64,000 bases of DNA from an uncultured Aequorivita sp. (GTDB lineage: Bacteria > Bacteroidota > Bacteroidia > Flavobacteriales > Flavobacteriaceae): contig CAKZLK010000017.1 in the NCBI GenBank assembly GCA_937125455.1, forward strand, positions 62,001-126,000, read 5' to 3'. Every line of letters starts with the position of its first letter. Within the stretch, counting starts at the first letter, position 1. The notes beneath the pieces are model-generated. The model had not been told where the DNA came from. It worked only from the letters and a program-made list of their open reading frames with translations, and ran no database searches. Made by a program: the position numbers and the translations under genes. Positions 53,640 through 61,907 of this stretch are shown here, in pieces.

Positions 53640-54512
53640 ATTTTAAAAAACATACTGAAATATCTAAAAATTTCTCGTCCGGGACTTTGGTTTCCAACAA
53701 TTTGGATTTATTTGGTCTCTTTTGACCTTTCTTCAGATTTTTGGGAAAAATCACTTTTTTGGGTTGGTCTCTTATATGTTACGTTTCCTTTGAATTTCTT
53801 AGTTTATGGATTAAACGATTTTACAGATGGCAAAGCAGATTCATTAAATCCACGAAAAGGCAATTATTTATTTGGAGCTAAACTGAATAAAGAAGAATTA
53901 AAATCGGTTCCATGGTATATTCTTATCGTAACGGTACCTTTTCTAGCCTATTTCTCTTACGTTGGTGGTGGAGAACTATTTATTTTACTGTTGTTTATGA
54001 TTGTTATTAATATTATATACAACTACAAACCTTTCCGACTTAAACGGCGGCCGCCTTTTGATGTTTTAATGCAAATTGGCTATGTTTTTACAGCTCTCTT
54101 TAGCATTCTTTTGAATGATTTGGAAATGCTTCCATGGCAAACCCTGCTTTATCTCACACTTTTTGCATTCCAAGCGCACATCGCCGGAGAAATTATGGAT
54201 ATTGAGCCCGATATTTTAGCTAAAAAGAAAACCACGGCAGTTTTAATGGGAAGAAAAAAAGCAAAGTTTTTAATGTTCTTCCTACTGTTGTTTGAAGCCT
54301 ATATTTTGAAATTTTGGTTTGATGATTGGGTGCTTTCATCATTTTTGGCCGCTTTTGCCTTTTGGTTGCTTTTAGATGTTTTCATCTTTTTCAAAAATAA
54401 ACCGTATACCGTTCCACAAATGAAACTTTTCGGAATTGCAATGAATGTTGCAGCAATTCTTTCAATGGTTTGGGTGCTTTATTCCGGAAATCTACTCCAT
54501 CCAAATTTTTAA
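53640..54512 (+). CDS. UbiA-family prenyltransferase, no standard start codon for the full frame
   Basis: The membrane enzyme has the metal/diphosphate motif NDFTDGKAD (NDxxDxxxD) and a second Asp site in GEIMDIEPD, on about eight helices, typical of UbiA prenyltransferases. The first usual start is TTG at 53712, but the same frame upstream encodes [20 protein letters not shown], the usual UbiA N-terminus. No ATG, GTG or TTG lies between the stop at 53616 and 53712 in this frame. I therefore place the start at the ATT at 53640, with ATA or CTG at 53652-53657 as alternatives. The prenyl acceptor is unknown. Confidence 0.75.
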   Translation: MLKNILKYLKISRPGLWFPTIWIYLVSFDLSSDFWEKSLFWVGLLYVTFPLNFLVYGLNDFTDGKADSLNPRKGNYLFGAKLNKEELKSVPWYILIVTVPFLAYFSYVGGGELFILLLFMIVINIIYNYKPFRLKRRPPFDVLMQIGYVFTALFSILLNDLEMLPWQTLLYLTLFAFQAHIAGEIMDIEPDILAKKKTTAVLMGRKKAKFLMFFLLLFEAYILKFWFDDWVLSSFLAAFAFWLLLDVFIFFKNKPYTVPQMKLFGIAMNVAAILSMVWVLYSGNLLHPNF

Positions 54513-54543
54513 ATTATAGGGTTTTACTTCTTCCAATAAACCT

Positions 54544-54551
54544 TAAATTTG
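54544..54551 (+). promoter_or_regulatory. -7 promoter element for leuS
   Basis: TAAATTTG fits TAnnTTTG, 56 bases before the leuS ATG at 54608. The leader contains a small inverted repeat AAGGAA..TTCCTT. Confidence 0.5.
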
Positions 54552-54607
54552 CCATCGTGTTCCGAAGTCTAGGCGAAGGAACTTCCTTTTTTCAGAAAAA
54601 AATTATA

Positions 54608-57600
54608 ATGAGCAAATATCACTTCAACGAAATAGAAGATAAGTGGCAGCAAATCTGGCGCGAGAGAAAAACTTTTAAAGCTGAAAACAAAAGCGAAAAA
54701 CCAAAATATTACGTTTTGGATATGTTTCCCTATCCTTCCGGTGCGGGCTTGCACGTTGGGCACCCGCTCGGGTATATTGCCAGTGATATCTACGCCCGCT
54801 ACAAACGCCATCAAGGTTTTAATGTGTTGCATCCGCAGGGCTATGATTCTTTTGGACTTCCGGCGGAACAATACGCTATCCAAACTGGGCAGCATCCAGC
54901 AAAAACTACCGAAGAGAACATTGCGCGTTACCGTGAACAGCTTGACAAACTAGGTTTTTCATTTGATTGGAGCCGCGAAGTTCGTACTTCAAATCCTGAA
55001 TATTACAGATGGACGCAGTGGATTTTCCTGCAGCTTTTTGATAGCTGGTATGATAAAGACCAAAATAAAGCGCGTGCAATTGAAGAATTGCGTGTTATTT
55101 TTTCTTCGGAAGGAAATGTACACGTAAACGCGGTTTGTGATGAAGGGATTGCACATTTCACCGCTTCAGAGTGGCTTGATTTTTCAGAAACAAAAAAACA
55201 GGAAATTCTTTTAAAATATAGATTGACCTATTTGGCCGAAACCGAAGTAAACTGGTGTCCGCAACTTGGAACTGTTTTGGCAAATGACGAAATAGTAAAC
55301 GGCGTTTCCGAACGTGGTGGCTATCCCGTGGTTCGAAAAAAGATGAAACAGTGGAGTATGCGAATTACTGCCTACGCCCAACGTTTGCTTGATGGACTCG
55401 ATAAAATAGACTGGCCACAACCCTTGAAAGATTCTCAAACCAATTGGATAGGGCGGAGTAAGGGAGCGACTGTGGAATTCAAAGTCCTTCCCCCAGCCCC
55501 TTCCGAAGGAAGGGGAGCAGATAGTGCTGGATATTTAACAGGAAATTCCAAAATAATAGGCACTTTACTTTCGCGAGCTAAAGAAATGCGTAAAAATCCA
55601 ACAAAAGCAGAATCTGTTTTATGGAACGAATTACGAACAAAAAAAGTAGGTTTCAAATTTCGTCAACAACATCCAATCGATAATTATATAGTTGATTTTG
55701 TTTGTCTTTCGAAAAGATTAATAATTGAAGTTGATGGTGAAATACACCAATATCAATTGGAAAAAGATGGTGAAAGAGAATTGTTGCTAAAAGAGAAAAA
55801 AGGATTCAAAATTTTACGTTTCACTAATGATGAAGTTATAAATAATCTTGAAACGGTACTTTCAAAAATTGAACAAACTTTAAAGATTCTCCCATCAATA
55901 GAGGATTCAGAACAGCCCCAAATCCCCCCTTTGGGGGCAAGGGGGACAATCCCTGTATTTACAACGCGCCCCGATACTATCTTCGGTGTAAGCTTTATGA
56001 CCTTGGCTCCGGAACACGATTTGGTATCAAAAATCACAACTCCTGAACAAAAAGAAGCTGTTGAAAATTATATTGAAGCTACTGCAAAACGAAGCGAGCG
56101 CGAACGAATGGCCGATGTAAAAACCATTACCGGCGTTTTCACAGGCGCGTATGCAGAACATCCTTTTACGGGTGATTCCATTCCAATTTGGATTGGCGAT
56201 TACGTTTTGGCAGGCTACGGAACGGGTGCTGTAATGAGCGTTCCCTGCGGTGATCAGCGTGATTATGATTTTGCAAAACATTTCAATCTGCCCATCCCGA
56301 ATATTTTTAAGGATGCTGATATTTCTGAGGAAGCTTATTCCGATAAGGACAATACAATCATTACCAACAGCGATTTTTTAAATGATTTAAATTATCAGCA
56401 AGCAACGGAAAAAATTATCGCTGCATTGGAAGAAAAAGGCGTTGGCGAAGGCAAAATAAACTACCGTTTGCGCGATGCCGTTTTCAGTCGTCAGCGGTAT
56501 TGGGGCGAACCGTTCCCTATTTATTACAAAGATGAAATGCCGCACCCAATCCCGACGGAATGTTTGCCGTTGCGTCTTCCCGAAGTTGAAAAATACCTTC
56601 CCACGGAAGAAGGCGAACCCCCTTTGGGCCGCGCCTCAAAATGGTATTGGAACGAAAAAAATAATGAGGTTGTCTCCCCTCCTTTGGAGGGGCAGGGGGA
56701 GGACATTTATCCACTTGAATTAAATACGATGCCGGGTTGGGCGGGAAGCAGTTGGTATATGTTCCGATATATGGAAGATGCAAAGCGCGACGAAGTTTTC
56801 GCCTCAAAAGAAGCGTTGAACTATTGGAAAAATGTGGATTTGTACATTGGCGGAAGCGAGCACGCAACTGGACATTTGTTGTACAGCCGTTTTTGGGTAA
56901 AATTTATGCACGACCGCGGCTTGGTTCCGGTTGAAGAGCCTTTTAAAAAGCTGATAAACCAAGGGATGATTTTGGGGGAGAGTGCGTTTATACAACGTAT
57001 TGAACGAATATACTTTGAAACTAAAGTTGATGGCAAACCTTTTGGATATTTCTCTATAGATAAAACGGTATTCATATCAGATAAAATCTTTGAAAAAGGT
57101 GAGATAGGAAAAGAAATATTGAAAGATAATCTACCACTTAGAGAACTAGATCAAAAAAGTAATGAATATATTATTCAGAACATTGATTCGTATCGTGTAA
57201 AAATAATTGTAAATAATATTCATGCTGATGTATCATTTGTAAATATTCATAACGAATTAGACATCGAAGCTTTCAAAAACTGGCGAGAAGAATATAAAAA
57301 CGCAGAATTTATTACCGAAGAAGATGACTCTTTCAAAGTTTCCCGCGAAGTAGAAAAAATGTCAAAAAGCAAATACAACGTGGTAAACCCCGATGACATT
57401 TGCAATCAATACGGCGCCGATACGTTGCGAATGTACGAAATGTTCCTCGGCCCGCTGGAACAAGCAAAACCGTGGAATACCGCCGGAATTACTGGTGTGC
57501 ACGGCTTCCTAAAAAAACTTTGGAAACTCTACCATTCAGGCCCAAATGATTCATTTTACGTTACTGACACCCCTCCTTCGGAGGGGCTGGGGGAGGCCTT

Positions 57601-58051
57601 GAAAACCCTTCACAAAACCATTAAAAAAACGCAGGAAGATATTGAGCATTTCAGTTTCAATACTTCGGTTTCGTCTTTTATGATTGCTGTGAATGAGCTT
57701 ACTTCCCAAAACTGTAATTCTCGCGAAGTTTTGGAACCGTTGGCAATTCTTATTTCGCCTTACGCGCCACACATTGCCGAAGAACTTTGGCAGAAATTGG
57801 GGCATTCGGAAAGTATTTCCACTGCGCCTTTTCCAAAATTTGAACAGCAATATTTGGTTGAAAGCAGCAAGGAATATCCAATCTCCTTCAACGGAAAAAT
57901 GCGATTTACATTGGAACTTCCGTTGGATTTAAGTAAAGATGAAATAGAATCTGCCGTAATGGCACATGAAAAGACAGCCCAGTATTTAGAGGGGCGCACG
58001 CCGAAAAAGGTAATTATCGTACCTGGAAAAATCGTGAATATTGTAGGTTAA
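54608..58051 (+). CDS. leuS: Leucine--tRNA ligase with an inserted DUF559 nuclease domain and palindrome-derived segments
   Basis: The 1147-residue class I synthetase should be about 930-950 residues in this group. Catalytic parts are intact: HIGH-type [16 protein letters not shown] at about 39-54, KMSKS at about 918-922, and the editing-domain TTRPDTIFG after residue 450. Three in-frame additions are seen. Residues about 294-447 (between EFKV and PVFTTRPD) hold a full DUF559 endonuclease domain flanked by repeats. Residues 689-699 and 987-997 are 33-bp palindromic repeats read as eleven codons each. All keep the frame, so a single long protein is likely made. The ATG at 54608 ([13 protein letters not shown]) is chosen over upstream starts. 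Confidence 0.95.
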   Translation: MSKYHFNEIEDKWQQIWRERKTFKAENKSEKPKYYVLDMFPYPSGAGLHVGHPLGYIASDIYARYKRHQGFNVLHPQGYDSFGLPAEQYAIQTGQHPAKTTEENIARYREQLDKLGFSFDWSREVRTSNPEYYRWTQWIFLQLFDSWYDKDQNKARAIEELRVIFSSEGNVHVNAVCDEGIAHFTASEWLDFSETKKQEILLKYRLTYLAETEVNWCPQLGTVLANDEIVNGVSERGGYPVVRKKMKQWSMRITAYAQRLLDGLDKIDWPQPLKDSQTNWIGRSKGATVEFKVLPPAPSEGRGADSAGYLTGNSKIIGTLLSRAKEMRKNPTKAESVLWNELRTKKVGFKFRQQHPIDNYIVDFVCLSKRLIIEVDGEIHQYQLEKDGERELLLKEKKGFKILRFTNDEVINNLETVLSKIEQTLKILPSIEDSEQPQIPPLGARGTIPVFTTRPDTIFGVSFMTLAPEHDLVSKITTPEQKEAVENYIEATAKRSERERMADVKTITGVFTGAYAEHPFTGDSIPIWIGDYVLAGYGTGAVMSVPCGDQRDYDFAKHFNLPIPNIFKDADISEEAYSDKDNTIITNSDFLNDLNYQQATEKIIAALEEKGVGEGKINYRLRDAVFSRQRYWGEPFPIYYKDEMPHPIPTECLPLRLPEVEKYLPTEEGEPPLGRASKWYWNEKNNEVVSPPLEGQGEDIYPLELNTMPGWAGSSWYMFRYMEDAKRDEVFASKEALNYWKNVDLYIGGSEHATGHLLYSRFWVKFMHDRGLVPVEEPFKKLINQGMILGESAFIQRIERIYFETKVDGKPFGYFSIDKTVFISDKIFEKGEIGKEILKDNLPLRELDQKSNEYIIQNIDSYRVKIIVNNIHADVSFVNIHNELDIEAFKNWREEYKNAEFITEEDDSFKVSREVEKMSKSKYNVVNPDDICNQYGADTLRMYEMFLGPLEQAKPWNTAGITGVHGFLKKLWKLYHSGPNDSFYVTDTPPSEGLGEALKTLHKTIKKTQEDIEHFSFNTSVSSFMIAVNELTSQNCNSREVLEPLAILISPYAPHIAEELWQKLGHSESISTAPFPKFEQQYLVESSKEYPISFNGKMRFTLELPLDLSKDEIESAVMAHEKTAQYLEGRTPKKVIIVPGKIVNIVG
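55487..55515 (-). repeat. Left palindromic bracket of the leuS insertion
   Basis: The hairpin CCCCTTCCGAAGGAAGGGG is preceded by CTTCCCCCAG. It is the inverted form of the copies at 56672 and 57566. In the protein it reads [11 protein letters not shown]. Confidence 0.85.
55926..55947 (+). repeat. Right palindromic bracket of the leuS insertion
   Basis: CCCC-TTT-GGGGG followed by CAAGGGGGAC is a short-hairpin variant of the family, matching 11402-11423 base for base. In the protein it falls within IPPLGARGT. Confidence 0.85.
56672..56704 (+). repeat. 33-bp in-frame palindromic repeat inside leuS
   Basis: The copy starts GTCTCCCCTCC and ends GGGGGAGGAC around a TTTGG centre and reads [11 protein letters not shown] in leuS. 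It lies just before [17 protein letters not shown], a conserved block, so it is an addition in a loop. Confidence 0.85.
57566..57598 (+). repeat. 33-bp in-frame palindromic repeat inside leuS, second copy
   Basis: The copy starts GACACCCCTCC and ends GGGGGAGGCC around TTCGG and reads [11 protein letters not shown]. It matches the 56672 copy in nearly all central bases. It lies between LWKLYHSG and [10 protein letters not shown], a loop in the anticodon-binding part. Confidence 0.85.
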
Positions 58052-58105
58052 AAATTAGCACGCTTTTTGATTAAATTTGAAGTAAGAATTTAAAAACGAA
58101 ATAAA

Positions 58106-58801
58106 ATGTTTGGATACTATATAATTGCAGGGATCTTCTTTTTGGTAAGTTGGTACGTTAGCAACAAATTGAAAAGTAAGTTTAAAGAATATTCGCAAGT
58201 CCATCTTCAAAATGGAATGAGCGGAAAAGAAATTGCCGAAAAAATGTTGGCAGATAATGGAATCACTGATGTAAAAGTGGTTTCGGTAGCAGGTAAATTG
58301 ACGGATCATTACAATCCAGCAGACAAAACCGTAAACTTAAGCGAGCCTGTCTATATGCAGCGGAACGCAGCAGCTGCAGCTGTTGCCGCTCACGAATGTG
58401 GGCACGCCGTGCAACACGCCACTGCGTATAGTTGGTTGAAAATGCGTTCGGCGATTGTTCCCGCGGTTGGAGTTGCTAGTAAATTGTCAAACTTTGTGAT
58501 TATGGCAGGTTTGATAATGACAGCGATGAATATTATGGGTGCCTTGGGAAATGTTGTATTCTTTATAGGAATACTCCTTTTTGCTGCAACTACCGCTTTC
58601 GCCTTTATTACTTTACCTGTGGAATACGATGCTAGCAATAGAGCATTAGCTTGGTTGGAAAGCAGTAATATGGTAACGCCACAGGAACATGACGGAGCAA
58701 AAGATGCCTTAAAATGGGCGGCGAGAACCTATGTGGTTGCAGCGCTTGGCTCATTGGCAACCTTACTTTATTTCATTTCCATTTTTATGGGAAGACGATA
58801 A
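58106..58801 (+). CDS. Neutral zinc metallopeptidase (YugP family)
   Basis: The 231-residue membrane protein has a start helix (GYYIIAGIFFLVSWYVS), the zinc motif HECGH in VAAHECGHAVQHA at about 92-104, and three to four later helices. MSGKEIAEKMLADNGITDVKV and LPVEYDASNRALAWLE (with the third metal ligand region) are typical of YugP. Substrates are unknown. It follows leuS after 54 bases and ends before a two-way terminator. Confidence 0.92.
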   Translation: MFGYYIIAGIFFLVSWYVSNKLKSKFKEYSQVHLQNGMSGKEIAEKMLADNGITDVKVVSVAGKLTDHYNPADKTVNLSEPVYMQRNAAAAAVAAHECGHAVQHATAYSWLKMRSAIVPAVGVASKLSNFVIMAGLIMTAMNIMGALGNVVFFIGILLFAATTAFAFITLPVEYDASNRALAWLESSNMVTPQEHDGAKDALKWAARTYVVAALGSLATLLYFISIFMGRR

Positions 58802-58843
58802 AAGGATTTATGATATTAGATTGACGATGTCGATTTTTGAATA

Positions 58844-58875
58844 AAACAAAACCCGCAAATTTGCGGGTTTTGTTT
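58844..58875. terminator. Bidirectional terminator
   Basis: A perfect 16-base palindrome (AAACAAAACCCGCAAA and its complement) with T on both sides lies between the converging metallopeptidase and Omp28-like genes and overlaps the stop codon of the latter. Confidence 0.88.
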
Positions 58876-59962
58876 ATTTAACTACCAATTTCTTTGTTAA
58901 TGAATGATTACGGGTTCGAGTTGTAACGTAATATACTCCTTTTGATAAGTTTTCTACAGAAACCTGTATTGCTTGGTTTCCTATAGGAAAGGTGCCCGAA
59001 GCTATTTTTTTCACCTCCTGGCCCAATTGGTTATACATTATGATATCGGCTGTTATAGTTTCTTTTAAGTTTAAATTTAGTGTAAATTGATTATTTGTTG
59101 GGTTTGGCGAAATGGAAAGTGAACCAAATAAATCTTCTTTTTCTATCGATAATACTTCCGACAACAGCTTTTGATCTGCATTTAAAATTTCACGCTGTCC
59201 AACTTCAGGAACACTGAAAGCTAAAAATCCAACCACTGAAATTTTCGTTTCATCGTAGTTAGCTGGCAATACATAAGTAAAGGTTTCAGAATATACTGAT
59301 CCGGCACTAACGGTTGATGGAATGATTCCTGCGTTTCCATAAACACCTGGCAAATTTGCGCGCAGAACATGTTTATGATTGTATCCAATAATCGGATTTC
59401 CGGCTCCGTAAAATGGATGCCCTGGGCTATTATTATAATAATTCGTTTGGTCGAAATCAGGGCCAGTCTCAGTTACGCCATCTTCTACTACACTCATTAC
59501 AAAACGCATATCTCCACTAGCAGAATCAATAAACTCTGCAGTTACAGTACTTGTAATTGTCCGAGTTGCGGAATCATAATTAAGTGTCACACCAACTTCT
59601 GCGGGTGTATAGCTAGTCACTTGTTCTCCTACATAATTCATCCAATCATTACGACCTACTATCTCATTAGATTTACCAGCAAATTTTTTTCTATCTATCA
59701 TTCCAACTGGGGAATCCCCATTAGAGAATTCAGGTTCAATCCCATTATTATAGGCCATTCCATCAAGACTATGTATAGAAATGCCAATTACATTCTCAGG
59801 ATATTGTGTAAGAATGTTTTCCATGATAAAATCTGAATCTGGACAGTAACCGTTCCAAGCTCCATTGAATTGTTCTAAGACAACTTTTTTTGTAGCTACT
59901 GTCTGAGAAAAACCAAAATTCGCCACCAGTATTATAAAGAATAGCAATATAATTTTCTTCAT
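58874..59962 (-). CDS. Omp28-like secreted protein with T9SS sorting domain
   Basis: The 362-residue protein has a signal peptide (ILLFFIILVANFGFSQ). Residues about 25-120 resemble Omp28: VVLEQFNGAWNGYCPDSDF, where the usual CxxC is reduced to one Cys, then IGISIHSLDGMAYNNG. A type IX C-terminal domain starts near 285 (LSISPNPTNNQFTLNLN) and ends GVYYVTTRTRNHSLTKKLVVK (split). It is exported by the T9SS to the surface or medium. Function is unknown. The single Cys suggests it lost any thioredoxin-like activity. Confidence 0.85.
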   Translation of the reverse strand: MKKIILLFFIILVANFGFSQTVATKKVVLEQFNGAWNGYCPDSDFIMENILTQYPENVIGISIHSLDGMAYNNGIEPEFSNGDSPVGMIDRKKFAGKSNEIVGRNDWMNYVGEQVTSYTPAEVGVTLNYDSATRTITSTVTAEFIDSASGDMRFVMSVVEDGVTETGPDFDQTNYYNNSPGHPFYGAGNPIIGYNHKHVLRANLPGVYGNAGIIPSTVSAGSVYSETFTYVLPANYDETKISVVGFLAFSVPEVGQREILNADQKLLSEVLSIEKEDLFGSLSISPNPTNNQFTLNLNLKETITADIIMYNQLGQEVKKIASGTFPIGNQAIQVSVENLSKGVYYVTTRTRNHSLTKKLVVK

Positions 59963-60003
59963 ATTACGTGTATGATTTTAATATTTGTTATTATCTGCTA
60001 CTA

Positions 60004-61371
60004 TTAGTGCATATTATCGGGATTATACCCCAAATATTTCACTTCTTCTTCTCTGAAAATTATGCCATTTTCTTCTAGTTCTTTTAAGATTGGTTCATAA
60101 ACCTCTTTAGCAATGGGGCGTTGAACTCCGGGTGTGCTAATATCGCCATTTAGAATTTTTACCGCGGCAATTGCTACCGGTAACCCCACTGTTTTAGCCA
60201 TTGCTGTGTGAGTCTGGTCTTCACCAATCAAGGCCATATGGCTATCTATTTGGTGTTTTTTACCATCTATTTCGTAACCGAATTTGTGATACATCACAAT
60301 CATATCCTTATCCTCCGGCGCCAAGGTCCATTTTTCCTCCAATATTTTTTGGAGTGCCATAGCTGGTGTTGCATTCTTGATGCCAATGGTTTTTTTACTA
60401 TTGAAAATATCTAATTCTTCCAATTTTTCCCACATCAAATCGTCTTGATCTATTTTTAGTGCGTAGCGAAGTTTAAGCTCCACGGTATCTGTTGGCGAAT
60501 AGGCCAAAAATAAGTTCACAAACTCACGATACGTCAGATTTTCAGAATTTGGAATTGTATAGGTATCATCAGTCATTCCTAATTGAACAAACATATTCCA
60601 AGCTTTGCTAAAGCCAACTCTTCGGATGGTACCACGGTATAGGGTAAGGATATTTTCAAGTCCGTAAACGGATTGATATTGTAAGGAGTTTCTATTGGCT
60701 AATACTTCAAATTTTCCATAACCTTCAATATTGATGAATTCTGTTCTACGGAAAAGTCTGTGATACGGAATGTATTTAAACTTCCCTTCCTGTATAAATT
60801 CGGCAGCACCGCCTTGGCCAGCTAACACAACGTTACGTGGGTTCCAGGTAAATTTATAATTCCAAAGGTTGTTGTCACTTTCGGGAGCGATCAAGCCGCC
60901 ACAAAAGGATTCGAAAAGTAGCATTTTGCCACCTTTAGCACGTATTCTGTCTATCACTTGCATAGCGCTCATGTGGTCTATTCCCGGATCAAGGCCTATT
61001 TCATTCATAAAGACCAAACCTTTTGATTCCGCTTTGTGGTTAAGCGCCTGCATTTCCTTACTTACATAAGATGCGGTTACCATATGTTTTCCAAACTCAA
61101 TACAATCCTTTGCTACTTCTACATGATAGCGTGCCGGGAGCATTGAGATTACCAAATCGCTATTTTCAACGGCTTCTTTTCGCTGTACGTCATTAAAAAC
61201 ATCGAGCATAATTCCTCGAGCATTTGGATGGTCCTGGGTGAATTTTTGTGCCGATTGTATCGAAAGATCTCCAATGGTTATAAAAAGTTCTTCTTCTTCG
61301 CTTTTGTCCAGCAAATAACGAATCAAACTTGAAGCAGATCTGCCGGCACCGATAATTAATATGTTTCTCAT
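60004..61371 (-). CDS. Saccharopine dehydrogenase family protein
   Basis: The 455-residue NAD(P)-dependent enzyme has a Rossmann N-terminus (ILIIGAGRSASSLIRYLLDK, GDLSIQSAQKF) and a C-terminal domain of the saccharopine reductase group (EIGLDPGIDHMSAMQ, SFCGGLIAPESDNNLWNYKF, split). In other organisms it forms or cleaves saccharopine in lysine metabolism, and some members have other roles. The glutaryl-CoA-dehydrogenase-like gene at 9993 would fit the same pathway. Substrate is unproven. Confidence 0.88.
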   Translation of the reverse strand: MRNILIIGAGRSASSLIRYLLDKSEEEELFITIGDLSIQSAQKFTQDHPNARGIMLDVFNDVQRKEAVENSDLVISMLPARYHVEVAKDCIEFGKHMVTASYVSKEMQALNHKAESKGLVFMNEIGLDPGIDHMSAMQVIDRIRAKGGKMLLFESFCGGLIAPESDNNLWNYKFTWNPRNVVLAGQGGAAEFIQEGKFKYIPYHRLFRRTEFINIEGYGKFEVLANRNSLQYQSVYGLENILTLYRGTIRRVGFSKAWNMFVQLGMTDDTYTIPNSENLTYREFVNLFLAYSPTDTVELKLRYALKIDQDDLMWEKLEELDIFNSKKTIGIKNATPAMALQKILEEKWTLAPEDKDMIVMYHKFGYEIDGKKHQIDSHMALIGEDQTHTAMAKTVGLPVAIAAVKILNGDISTPGVQRPIAKEVYEPILKELEENGIIFREEEVKYLGYNPDNMH

Positions 61372-61440
61372 TGAGGAGTTTTTGTTAACTTTGAAGTGTA
61401 ATTTTGTGAACCACGAAATTACTAAATCTACATTTTAAAA

Positions 61441-61839
61441 ATGACGGTTTTTGATAAAAATATAGCAGCAACAGGATCATTTATTATGGCTTTGACCATA
61501 GCAATTGGGGCTTTTGGAGCCCATGGATTGAAAGCGATGCTGGATACGGCAGCACTTAGCACCTTTGAAGTTGGTGTTCGCTACCAAATGTACCACGGAC
61601 TGGCAATTTTAATTTTGGGGCTTGCTCCTTCAATTCCAGAAAACTTGAAGAAAAAAGTTTTTTTGTTTTTTATAATAGGAATTCTATTTTTTTCAGGTTC
61701 AATTTATTTACTCTCAATGAACTCAATCCTTCCTTTTGATGCTACGGTTATAGGTTTTGTAACACCAATTGGAGGTTTGTTATTTATAATTGGCTGGTTT
61801 TTGATGGCTTATGGAATACTTAAGTTAAAGAAGCGATAA
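61441..61839 (+). CDS. DUF423 family membrane protein
   Basis: The 132-residue protein has four membrane helices and the DUF423/YgdD sequence: FIMALTIAIGAFGAHGLKAML, VRYQMYHGLAILILG, FSGSIYLL and FVTPIGGLLFIIGWFLMAYG (pieces). Role is unknown, probably in the inner membrane. Two TAnnTTTG boxes (TAACTTTG at 61386-61393, TAATTTTG at 61399-61406) lie in the divergent region upstream. Confidence 0.92.
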   Translation: MTVFDKNIAATGSFIMALTIAIGAFGAHGLKAMLDTAALSTFEVGVRYQMYHGLAILILGLAPSIPENLKKKVFLFFIIGILFFSGSIYLLSMNSILPFDATVIGFVTPIGGLLFIIGWFLMAYGILKLKKR

Positions 61840-61875
61840 TTTTTTTTTTAATTCCGAAGTCTGTCTAAGATTTGC

Positions 61876-61883
61876 TATTTTTG
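61876..61883 (+). promoter_or_regulatory. -7 promoter element for pckA
   Basis: TATTTTTG fits TAnnTTTG, 24 bases before the pckA ATG at 61908. It lies after the end of the DUF423 gene, so pckA can be transcribed alone. Confidence 0.5.
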
Positions 61884-61907
61884 TACACTTCAAAACTAAA
61901 ACAAGTT

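Larger units (their letters stand above)
55484..55947 (+). mobile_element. Composite insertion in leuS: DUF559 nuclease between outward-facing palindromic repeats
   Basis: The segment interrupts leuS in frame. Left bracket (55487-55515) starts CTTCCCCCAGCCCCTTCC; its reverse complement matches the other copies. Right bracket (55926-55947) is CCCCTTTGGGGGCAAGGG plus GGAC, identical over 22 bases to 11402-11423. Between them, 55586-55896 encodes [47 protein letters not shown] and [12 protein letters not shown] (each in pieces), the DUF559/PD-(D/E)XK pattern with Asp of VDF and Glu/Asp of EVD kept. The outward tails on both sides resemble terminal inverted repeats. Mobility itself is inferred. 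Confidence 0.75.

Noticed and set aside
53525-53725. 66-residue frame before the UbiA gene
   Set aside because: It is in another frame than the conserved UbiA N-terminus and has no recognisable features.
54470-54607. Upstream extension of leuS giving a 1193-residue frame
   Set aside because: It overlaps the end of the UbiA gene and the leuS -7 box, and the conserved LeuRS N-terminus begins at the ATG at 54608.
55484-55947. leuS insertion as an intein or group I/II intron
   Set aside because: No intein splice blocks (N-terminal Cys/Ser, HN at the C-terminus) and no intron features were seen; the insert is an open frame that matches DUF559.
56610-56640. Another leuS repeat copy at [10 protein letters not shown]
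   Set aside because: The sequence is GC-rich with a CCCTTTGGG core, but EPPLGRA is a native block of Bacteroidota LeuRS as I recall it, and no full palindrome is formed.
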